Under the pieces are notes generated by a model, which saw nothing but the letters and a program-made list of their open reading frames with translations, was not told the DNA's origin and made no database searches. The translations under genes were made by a program, and so were the position numbers. Shown here piece after piece: positions 57,911 to 64,000 of a stretch of 64,000 nt of DNA; the stretch's first letter is position 1, and each line of letters begins with the position of its first letter. This stretch comes from Methylibium sp. Root1272 (lineage in GTDB: Bacteria; Pseudomonadota; Gammaproteobacteria; Burkholderiales; Burkholderiaceae_C), in contig NZ_LMDY01000001.1 of assembly GCF_001425905.1 (NCBI RefSeq), positions 645,481 to 709,480 on the forward strand, read 5' to 3'.

Positions 57911-58420
57911 GTGACGCGCCTGACCCTCAAGGGCACCCCCGTCTACACCGAAGGCCACCTGCCGGTGGTCGGCCACGAGGCCCCCAGGTTCACGCTGACG
58001 GGCAAGGACCTGGTCGACGTCGGACTCGAGCAGTTCGGCATGCAGCGCAAGCTGCTGAGCATCGTGCCCAGCCTGGAGATGCCGACCTGCGCCGCATCGC
58101 TGCGCCGCTTCAACGACCACGCGCGCCAGGCCCCCGGCACCGTGGTGCTGTCGATCTCGCACGACCTGCCGTTCGCCACCCAGAGCCGCATCGACGCGGC
58201 CCAGCTCGACCGCGTGGTCGCGCTGTCGCTGTTTCGCAGCCCGCATTTCGCGCGTGCCTACGGCGTCGACATCGTCAGCGGCCCGCTCAAGGGCCTGACT
58301 GCGCGCGCGGTGCTGGTTCTCGACGGCCACAACCGCGTGCTGCATGCGCAGCTCGTGCGCGAGATCACCGACGAGCCCGACTACGCGCTGGCCGCCGCCG
58401 CGCTGACCCGAAGCTGCTGA
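57911..58420 (+). CDS. tpx: Thiol-peroxidase-like protein (Tpx family, resolving Cys absent)
   Basis: Thioredoxin-fold peroxiredoxin of the Tpx family, 169 residues from a GTG at 57911. The peroxidatic Cys60 is kept in EMPTCAASLRRF (E. coli Tpx: GVCAASVRKF). The resolving Cys of Tpx, in RFCGAEGL, is replaced: this protein reads SRIDAAQLDRV. The rest (GPLKGLTARAVLVLD, REITDEPDYALA) matches Tpx closely. It gains a Cys as the final residue, which might substitute. Upstream of acoX and downstream of the DUF1097 gene, it probably shares that transcript; a protective or different thiol role is inferred. Confidence 0.85.
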   Translation: MTRLTLKGTPVYTEGHLPVVGHEAPRFTLTGKDLVDVGLEQFGMQRKLLSIVPSLEMPTCAASLRRFNDHARQAPGTVVLSISHDLPFATQSRIDAAQLDRVVALSLFRSPHFARAYGVDIVSGPLKGLTARAVLVLDGHNRVLHAQLVREITDEPDYALAAAALTRSC

Positions 58421-58440
58421 CCCGAAGCCGCCGAGCGCGA

Positions 58441-58492
58441 CCGATGCGCCGGCGCGACGGCTGTCGCATCGGGCCTGTCACACCTGTCTCGC
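58441..58492. promoter_or_regulatory. Putative AcoR-binding region upstream of acoX
   Basis: A 32-bp inverted repeat with 8-bp arms (CCGATGCG at 58441-58448, CGCATCGG at 58465-58472) encloses GCGACGGCTGTCGC. TGTCACACCTGTCTCGC follows to 58492. The left 18 bases repeat the element upstream of the DUF1097 gene. The region lies about 100-150 bp upstream of the acoX sigma-54 promoter. Confidence 0.55.
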
Positions 58493-58587
58493 TGCGACGC
58501 CGCAGCGTCTGCGCCGGACCGCACCGCTGCAGGGCAAAGCCAGCATTGGCGCGGGCTGCAGCCCGATCAGCGTCAGCAACCCCGGCA

Positions 58588-58602
58588 TGGCACGCGGCTT
58601 GC
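58588..58602 (+). promoter_or_regulatory. Sigma-54 (-24/-12) promoter of acoXABC
   Basis: TGGCACGCGGCTTGC matches the sigma-54 consensus TGGCACG-N4-TTGC exactly, with GG at 58589-58590 and GC at 58601-58602. It lies 36 bp upstream of the acoX ATG, in front of AcoR-type sites. Confidence 0.9.
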
Positions 58603-58638
58603 GCTGAAGGCCGCATAACCAAATCTGGAGACTTCCGA

Positions 58639-59694
58639 ATGTCCGCTCCCGGAGCGACCCCGGCGCCTTGCATCGGCATCATCGCCAACCCGGTGTCGGC
58701 GCGCGATATCCGCCGCATCATCGCGAACGCCGGCAACCTGCAGATCACCGATCGCGTGAGCATCGTGATGCGGGTGATGAGCGCCGCCGGGGCGATGGGC
58801 GTGAAGAAGGTCCTGATGATGCCGGACAACGGCGGCATCCGCGCCATGCTGACGCGCAACCTCAAGCGCGAGCACGAGATGCACCACGCCTTCCCCGAGC
58901 TCGAGTTCCTGGACATGGAACCGACGACGACGGTGAACGACACCTTCACTGCGGCGCGCCTGATGCGCGCGGCCGGCGTGCGGGCGATCGTCGTGCTCGG
59001 CGGCGACGGCACCCACCGCGCGGTGGTGCGCGAATGTGCCGACATCCCGATCGCCGGGCTGTCCACCGGCACCAACAACGCCTTCCCCGAGATGCGCGAG
59101 TCGACCATCACCGGCATCGCGGTCGGCCTCTATGCCTCGGGCCAGTTGAGCGACGCGCAGGCGCTGATGCCGAACAAGCTGCTCGAGGTGTCGATCAACG
59201 AAGGCGAGCGGCGCGACATCGCGCTGGTCGATGCGGTGATCTCGACCGACCGGTTCATCGGCGCCCGCGCGGTCTGGAAGACCGAGAGCCTGACCGCCGC
59301 CTACCTGACCTTCGCCGAGCCGCAGGCGATCGGCCTGTCGGCCATCGGCGGGCTGCTGCAGCCGGTCGGCCGGCGCGACCCGGGCGGCCTGGCCATCCAG
59401 CTCAGCGAAGACCCGGCAACACGCAAGCTCCAGCTGCTGGCGCCGATCGCGCCGGGCATGGTGCGCCCGGTCGGCATCGCGCATTGGGAAACCATGCCGG
59501 CCGGCCAGCCCTTCACCGTGGCGCTCGACGCCGGGGTGGTGGCGCTCGACGGCGAGCGCGAGCTGACCTTCGACGCCGGCGACCGCGTGCAGATCACGCT
59601 GCGCGAGAACGCTTTCCCCACGGTGGACGTGGCCCGTTGCATGCAGCTCGCTGCGAGCGAAGGCCTGTTCCGCCTCATGACCCACCCAGCCTAG
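58639..59694 (+). CDS. acoX: AcoX, ATP-NAD kinase-like protein of acetoin catabolism
   Basis: 351-residue protein of the AcoX family, related to NAD kinases. The nucleotide-binding motif GGDGTHRAV lies near residue 121 and STGTNNAFPE near residue 141, corresponding to the NAD-kinase GGDGT and NE/D motifs. The function in acetoin breakdown is not settled; it is the usual first gene of acoXABC. The ATG at 58639 follows GGAG; the frame is open upstream inside the promoter region. It is followed 15 bp later by acoA. Confidence 0.94.
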   Translation: MSAPGATPAPCIGIIANPVSARDIRRIIANAGNLQITDRVSIVMRVMSAAGAMGVKKVLMMPDNGGIRAMLTRNLKREHEMHHAFPELEFLDMEPTTTVNDTFTAARLMRAAGVRAIVVLGGDGTHRAVVRECADIPIAGLSTGTNNAFPEMRESTITGIAVGLYASGQLSDAQALMPNKLLEVSINEGERRDIALVDAVISTDRFIGARAVWKTESLTAAYLTFAEPQAIGLSAIGGLLQPVGRRDPGGLAIQLSEDPATRKLQLLAPIAPGMVRPVGIAHWETMPAGQPFTVALDAGVVALDGERELTFDAGDRVQITLRENAFPTVDVARCMQLAASEGLFRLMTHPA

Positions 59695-59709
59695 ATAGGA
59701 GACAACACC

Positions 59710-60696
59710 ATGGCAGGCAAGAACCCGTTCCCTCTGAGCAAGGAAGCGCTGCTGAAGTGCTATCGCTCGATGCGCACGATCCGTGATTTCGAGGAACGAC
59801 TGCACGTGGACTTCAGCCGCGGCGACATCCCCGGCTTCGTGCACCTGTATGCCGGTGAAGAGGCAGGCGGCGTCGGCATCATGAGTCACCTGGGCGACGG
59901 CGACCGCATCGCCTCCACGCACCGCGGCCATGGCCACTGCATCGCCAAGGGCGTGGACGTCGTCTCGATGATGAAGGAGATCTACGGCAGATCGGGCGGC
60001 TGCGGCAACGGCAAGGGCGGATCGATGCACATCGCCGACCTGTCCAAGGGCATGATGGGCGCCAACGGCATCCTCGGCGCCGGCGCCCCGCTGATCTGCG
60101 GCGCCGCGCTGGCGGCCAAGTTCCGCAAGAAGAACGAGGTCGGCATCTGCTTCGTCGGCGACGGTGCCTCCAACCAGGGCACCTTCCTCGAGAGCCTGAA
60201 CCTGGCCGCGGTGTGGACCCTGCCGGTGATCTTCGTGGTCGAGAACAACGGCTACGCCGAATCGACCTCGCGCGACTACGGCACGGCGGTGGACAGCTAC
60301 GTCGACCGCGCCTCCGGCTTCGGCATGCCCGGCATCACGGTGGACGGCACCGATTTCTTCGCGGTCTACGAGGCCGCCGGTGAAGTGATCAAGCGCGCCC
60401 GTGAAGGCGGCGGCCCCTCGCTGCTCGAAGTGAAGATGGTCCGCTTCTACGGCCACTTCGAAGGCGACGCGCAGACCTACCGCGCGCCGGGCGAGCTCGA
60501 CGACATCCGCACCAACCAGGACTGCCTGCTGAAGTTCAAGGCGCACGTCACGAAGGCCGGTGTGATCAGCGCTGCCGAACTCGAGGCGATCGACAAGGAA
60601 GTGGCCGCGCTGATCGAGGACGCCGTGAAGCAGGCCAAGGCCGCCCCGCTGCCCACCGCCGCCGACCTGCTGACCGACGTGTACGTGTCGTACTGA
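59710..60696 (+). CDS. acoA: AcoA, acetoin dehydrogenase E1 alpha subunit
   Basis: TPP-dependent E1 alpha subunit (328 residues) that, with AcoB, cleaves acetoin and transfers the acetyl unit to lipoate on AcoC, giving acetaldehyde and acetyl-CoA. The TPP/Mg motif runs GDGASNQGTF near residue 150 to VENNGYAEST about 30 residues later. The substrate-side block YAGEEAGGVGIMSHLGDGD near residue 45 and HRGHGHCIAKG are typical of 2-oxoacid/acetoin E1 alpha. TAGGAGA precedes the ATG. Confidence 0.96.
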   Translation: MAGKNPFPLSKEALLKCYRSMRTIRDFEERLHVDFSRGDIPGFVHLYAGEEAGGVGIMSHLGDGDRIASTHRGHGHCIAKGVDVVSMMKEIYGRSGGCGNGKGGSMHIADLSKGMMGANGILGAGAPLICGAALAAKFRKKNEVGICFVGDGASNQGTFLESLNLAAVWTLPVIFVVENNGYAESTSRDYGTAVDSYVDRASGFGMPGITVDGTDFFAVYEAAGEVIKRAREGGGPSLLEVKMVRFYGHFEGDAQTYRAPGELDDIRTNQDCLLKFKAHVTKAGVISAAELEAIDKEVAALIEDAVKQAKAAPLPTAADLLTDVYVSY

Positions 60697-60743
60697 CGCG
60701 CGCGTCCACCACAAGATACCCGAACAGACCCAGGAGACATTTC

Positions 60744-61757
60744 ATGGCCAGAAAAATCAGCATGAAGCAGGCGATCAACGAGGCGATTGATCAGGAAATG
60801 ACGCGCGATCCCTCGGTGATCATGCTCGGCGAAGACATCGTCGGCGGCGCCGGCGGCCAGGGCGAGATGGATGCGTGGGGCGGCGTGCTCGGCGTAACCA
60901 AGGGCCTGTACGCCAAGCACGGCGACCGCCTGATGGACACCCCGCTGTCCGAGAGCGCCTACGTCGGTGCGGCCGTCGGTGCGGCCGCCTGCGGCATGCG
61001 CCCGATCGCCGAACTGATGTTCATCGACTTCATGGGCGTGTGCTTCGACCAGATCTTCAACCAGGCCGCCAAGTTCCGCTACATGTTCGGCGGCAAGGCC
61101 GAGACGCCGGTGGTCATCCGCGCGATGGTCGGCGCGGGCTTCCGCGCCGCCGCCCAGCACAGCCAGATGCTGACGCCGCTGTTCACCCACATCCCCGGCC
61201 TGAAGGTGGTGTGCCCGAGCACGCCCTACGACACCAAGGGCATGCTGATCCAGGCGATCCGCGACAACGACCCGGTGATCTTCTGCGAACACAAGAACCT
61301 GTACGGCATGGAAGGCGACGTGCCCGAGGCCTCGTACGCCATCCCGTTCGGCGAGGCGAACGTGGTCCGCGACGGCAAGCACGCCACCATCGTGACCTAC
61401 GGGCTGATGGTGCACCGCTCGCTCGACGCGGCCGCCACGCTGGCCAAGGAAGGCGTCGAGGTCGAGATCGTCGACCTGCGTTCGCTGTCGCCGATCGACA
61501 TGGACACGGTGCTGGACAGCGTCACGAAGACCGGCCGCCTGATCTGCGTCGACGAAGCCAGCCCGCGCTGCAACATCGGCACCGATGTGGCGGCCCAGGT
61601 CGCGATGCAGGCCTTCGGCGCGCTGAAGGCCCAGATCGAGCTGGTGTCGCCGCCGCACGTGCCGGTGCCGTTCTCGCCGACGCTGGAAGACCTGTACATC
61701 CCGTCGGCCGCCCAGGTGGCCGACGCCGTGCGCCGCACGATGAAGGGGAAGCACTGA
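60744..61757 (+). CDS. acoB: AcoB, acetoin dehydrogenase E1 beta subunit
   Basis: E1 beta subunit, 337 residues, completing the AcoA2B2 heterotetramer. Blocks: VIMLGEDIVGGAGGQGEMD near residue 27, RLMDTPLSESAYVGAAVGAA near residue 62, VVCPSTPYDTKGMLIQAIRD and EIVDLRSLSPIDMDTVL near residue 240, all standard for transketolase-type E1 beta chains. Shine-Dalgarno CAGGAGA. The stop overlaps the acoC start as TGATG, so the E1 and E2 genes are coupled. Confidence 0.97.
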   Translation: MARKISMKQAINEAIDQEMTRDPSVIMLGEDIVGGAGGQGEMDAWGGVLGVTKGLYAKHGDRLMDTPLSESAYVGAAVGAAACGMRPIAELMFIDFMGVCFDQIFNQAAKFRYMFGGKAETPVVIRAMVGAGFRAAAQHSQMLTPLFTHIPGLKVVCPSTPYDTKGMLIQAIRDNDPVIFCEHKNLYGMEGDVPEASYAIPFGEANVVRDGKHATIVTYGLMVHRSLDAAATLAKEGVEVEIVDLRSLSPIDMDTVLDSVTKTGRLICVDEASPRCNIGTDVAAQVAMQAFGALKAQIELVSPPHVPVPFSPTLEDLYIPSAAQVADAVRRTMKGKH

Positions 61758-62872
61758 TGGCTGGCATCACCCCCATCGTCATGCCCAAGTGGGGCCTGTC
61801 GATGTCCGAAGGCACCGTCGTCGCCTGGCTGGTCGACGTGGGTGACGAGATCGAGGTGGGCACGCCCATCCTCGACGTGGAGACCGACAAGATCGCCAAT
61901 GCGGTCGAGGCGCCGGACCCCGGCGTGCTGCGCCGCAAGGTGGCCAACGACGGTGAACTGCTGCCGGTGAAGGCCCTGCTCGGCGTGATGGGTGGCAGCG
62001 ACGTGAGCGATGCCGACATCGACGCCTACATCGCAGCCTACGTGATGCCCGCGGCCGACGAGGACGACGAGGCCAACGCCGGGCCGGCCTACCTGTACGC
62101 CGATGTCGACGGCACCCGCATCCGCTACGCCCGCAAGGGCGCGGAAGACGGCACCCCGGTGCTGTTCATCCACGGCTACGGCGGCGACCTGGACAACTGG
62201 CTGTTCAACATCGACGCCATCGGCGAGAAGAACCCGGTGATCGCGCTCGACCTGCCCGGTCACGGCCAGTCGGACGCCAAGCTGCCGGGCACGAGCATCG
62301 AGGCGCTGGCGGACTTCGTCGCGCGCTTCATGGGGGTCATCGACGTCGCTCAGGCGCACGTGGTCGGCCACTCGATGGGCGGCGCGATCGCGTCTCAGCT
62401 CGCGCTGTCGCACCCGAAGCGCGTGGTGTCGCTGGGCCTGATCGCCAGCGCCGGCCTCGGCCCGGACATCAACAACGGCTACACCGAGGGCTTCGCCAAC
62501 GCCGCGTCGCGCCGTGACCTGAAGCCGGTGCTGGAGCAGCTGTTCAAGGACCCGGGACTGGTGAGCCGCCAGATGATCGACGACGTGCTGAAGTACAAGC
62601 GTCTCGATGGTGTGAGCGAGGTGCTGGCCGCGCTGGGTCGTGGCCTGTTCGCAGCCGGGCGCCAGGCTTCGCAGCCCGGCCTGCAGCTCGAGTCGACCGG
62701 CAAGCCGGTGCTCGTGGTCTGGGGTCGCGACGACCAGGTGGTGCCGGCTGCCCATGCCGGCAACGCCCCGGCCGGCGCGACGGTGGAGGTGTTCGACGAC
62801 GCCGGCCACATGGTCCAGATGGAACGGGCCAACGACGTCAACCGGCTGCTCAAGCAGCATGTGGGCGGCTGA
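61757..62872 (+). CDS. acoC: AcoC, acetoin dehydrogenase E2 with alpha/beta-hydrolase domain
   Basis: 371-residue E2 component. Residues 1-80 form a lipoyl domain; the lipoylated residue is Lys45 in VETDKIANAVEAP. After an acidic linker (ADEDDEANAG) comes an alpha/beta-hydrolase-fold domain instead of the usual catalytic E2 domain, with the nucleophile elbow GHSMGG near residue 205, Asp in WGRDDQVVP and His in DDAGHMVQ. This architecture is characteristic of AcoC. No peripheral-subunit-binding domain is evident. No E3 gene (acoL) is within the window. Confidence 0.96.
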   Translation: MAGITPIVMPKWGLSMSEGTVVAWLVDVGDEIEVGTPILDVETDKIANAVEAPDPGVLRRKVANDGELLPVKALLGVMGGSDVSDADIDAYIAAYVMPAADEDDEANAGPAYLYADVDGTRIRYARKGAEDGTPVLFIHGYGGDLDNWLFNIDAIGEKNPVIALDLPGHGQSDAKLPGTSIEALADFVARFMGVIDVAQAHVVGHSMGGAIASQLALSHPKRVVSLGLIASAGLGPDINNGYTEGFANAASRRDLKPVLEQLFKDPGLVSRQMIDDVLKYKRLDGVSEVLAALGRGLFAAGRQASQPGLQLESTGKPVLVVWGRDDQVVPAAHAGNAPAGATVEVFDDAGHMVQMERANDVNRLLKQHVGG

Positions 62873-62891
62873 GTCGCACCACGCCGCACCG

Positions 62892-63635
62892 ATGGTCGAA
62901 CCGTCGGTACGGCGCCCGTTCACCCTGCTCGACGGCGCGCCCGCCGACAGCGATGGCGTGGCCATCGAGCAGGCGCTGCTGCAACGCGCGGCCGAGGGCG
63001 TGGCGGTGGCGCACGTGTGGGAGGCGACACCCGGTTTCGTGGTGCCGGCCTCCTACAAGCGCTTCGATCGCTTCGAGGCCGCCTGTGCCAGCTTTGCAGC
63101 GCAGGGCCTGCCGGTGCAGCTGCGCTGCTCGGGCGGTGGACTGGTCCCGCAGGGGCCGGGCATGGTGAACCTCAGCCTGGCGTGGCGCACCCACGCCGCC
63201 ATGGGTTCCGCCGCCGATGCGGTGTACATGGCGCTGTGCCGCCTGTTGCAGGCGAGCGCAGCCACCTTCGGCATCGTCGCGACGCCGCAGGCGGTGTCGG
63301 GTTCGTTCTGCGATGGCCGCTACAACCTCGCGGTGAATGGTCGCAAGGTCGCCGGCACCGCGCAATACTGGCGGCGCGCCAGCGCATCCGAGCAGATCGT
63401 GCTCGCCCATGCCTGCCTGCTGGTCGATGCCGATCTCGACACGCTGACCCGCCATGCGAATGCCTTCGAGGCCGAGATCCGCAGCGACCGCGTCTACCGC
63501 AGCGATGCCATCACCAACCTCGCCCGCGGCGCCGGCGGCCCGGTACCGGCCGGCGGCACGCGCCGCCGCATCACGCCGCCGCATGTCGTGAGGCTGCTGC
63601 AACAGAGCGCCAGCTCCAGCATGGTGCTGTGCTGA
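62892..63635 (+). CDS. Lipoate-protein ligase A-like protein (BPL/LplA family)
   Basis: 247 residues of the biotin/lipoate A/B protein-ligase fold. The lipoate-binding motif appears as [20 protein letters not shown] near residue 80, and the catalytic Lys block as [15 protein letters not shown] near residue 155, both as in LplA. An LplA-type accessory C-terminal domain is missing, so it is shorter than E. coli LplA (338). It starts 19 bp after acoC without a clear Shine-Dalgarno, suggesting coupling. It probably attaches lipoate or octanoate to AcoC; direct transfer rather than activation of free lipoate cannot be excluded. Confidence 0.85.
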   Translation: MVEPSVRRPFTLLDGAPADSDGVAIEQALLQRAAEGVAVAHVWEATPGFVVPASYKRFDRFEAACASFAAQGLPVQLRCSGGGLVPQGPGMVNLSLAWRTHAAMGSAADAVYMALCRLLQASAATFGIVATPQAVSGSFCDGRYNLAVNGRKVAGTAQYWRRASASEQIVLAHACLLVDADLDTLTRHANAFEAEIRSDRVYRSDAITNLARGAGGPVPAGGTRRRITPPHVVRLLQQSASSSMVLC

Positions 63636-63648
63636 CACGGAGCTTGTC

Positions 63649-63912
63649 ATGACCTACGACCCGCTCACCAAGCAGAAGGCACAGGCCAAGACGGCGCGCA
63701 TCCCGATCAAGGTGGTGGCCGCGGAGGTGCTGAAGAAGCCCGAGTGGATCCGCGTCAAGGCCGGCAGCCCCAGCACCCGCTTCTACGAGATCAAGCAGAT
63801 CCTGCGCGAGCACAAGCTCCATACCGTCTGCGAGGAAGCCAGCTGGCCAAGCAGAAGGCACAGGCCAAGACGGCGCGCATCCCGATCAAGGTGGTGGCCG
63901 CGGAGGTGCTGA
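63649..63912 (+). pseudogene. lipA: lipA 5-prime part, frame broken by a direct repeat
   Basis: Lipoyl synthase, which inserts sulfur into protein-bound octanoate to make lipoyl cofactor. The ATG at 63649 has GGAG 6 bp upstream. The first 65 or so codons read like LipA ([20 protein letters not shown], then [21 protein letters not shown]), but instead of continuing into the CPNIGEC cluster motif the sequence jumps back by 179 bp, and the old frame stops at 63912. The second copy continues in another frame to the window edge. Whether the gene is truly broken or this is an assembly fault cannot be decided here; a GTG at 63744 is in the second copy's frame. Confidence 0.75.
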
Positions 63913-64000
63913 AGAAGCCCGAGTGGATCCGCGTCAAGGCCGGCAGCCCCAGCACCCGCTTCTACGAGATCAAGCAGATCCTGCGCGAGCACAAGCTCCA
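63668..64000 (+). repeat. Direct repeat within lipA, 179-bp period
   Basis: 63668-63821 and 63847-64000 are identical over all 154 visible bases, separated by 25 bp. The offset is 179 bp, not a multiple of three. The second copy is cut by the window edge. The base before each copy differs (A against G). Confidence 0.95.

Overview
The window is 64 kb of dense, high-GC bacterial chromosome. Gene content and order (phaR, acoXABC, purL, glnD, ratA/smpB, guaB/guaA, yciB-bolA and a Liv-type transporter with an acyl-CoA ligase) point to a Betaproteobacterium of the order Burkholderiales, probably in the Rubrivivax/Leptothrix/Methylibium neighbourhood. That placement is inferred from gene families, not from a phylogeny. 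I see no tRNA, rRNA, CRISPR array, phage or insertion-sequence gene.

Layout. 1-6229 (minus): a Liv-type ABC importer (livF, incomplete at the window edge, then livG, livM, livH and a binding protein) behind an acyl-CoA ligase gene, probably a carboxylate uptake-and-activation operon. 6350-10157 (plus): selO, msrB, yciB, bolA and a periplasmic parvulin PPIase, ended by a clear terminator. 10208-10623: a gene-free stretch with two related hairpin elements in inverted orientation. 10624-16805 (minus): purL, a DUF1624 membrane protein and a DHA2-type exporter. 16907-20340 (plus): map and glnD. 20380-33870 (minus): tadA, an L,D-carboxypeptidase with a His-rich N-terminus, a Yej/Dpp-like peptide ABC importer, a TonB-dependent receptor and exbB-exbD-exbD-tonB, which together read as an envelope-spanning peptide import module. 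33881-38879 (minus): a small membrane protein, a YajO-like aldo/keto reductase and a Fur-type operon (72-residue membrane protein, siderophore receptor, PepSY protein). 39033-43463 (minus): guaB, an MFS exporter and guaA. 43613-48636: housekeeping genes (DUF4124, rnfH, ratA, smpB, a MetC-like enzyme, rimO, phaR).

The most interesting part is 48747-64000. acoR, a sigma-54 activator gene of the acetoin type, is divergent from a thiamine operon (TPP riboswitch, thiC-thiO-thiS-thiG-thiDE). Next come a DUF1097 membrane protein gene and a thiol-peroxidase-like gene behind a sigma-54 promoter, then acoX-acoA-acoB-acoC behind a second, near-consensus sigma-54 promoter, then a lipoate-ligase-like gene and the start of lipA. 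TPP is the cofactor of AcoAB and lipoate that of AcoC, so cofactor supply, cofactor attachment, enzyme and regulator lie together. Palindromic sites with TGTCGCA half-sites occur in the acoR/thiC region, and related, more degenerate motifs occur upstream of the two sigma-54 promoters. I infer that these are AcoR sites and that the accessory genes belong to the same regulon.

At the right edge lipA contains a near-tandem 179-bp-period direct repeat that shifts the reading frame. It is either a real disruption or an assembly artefact.
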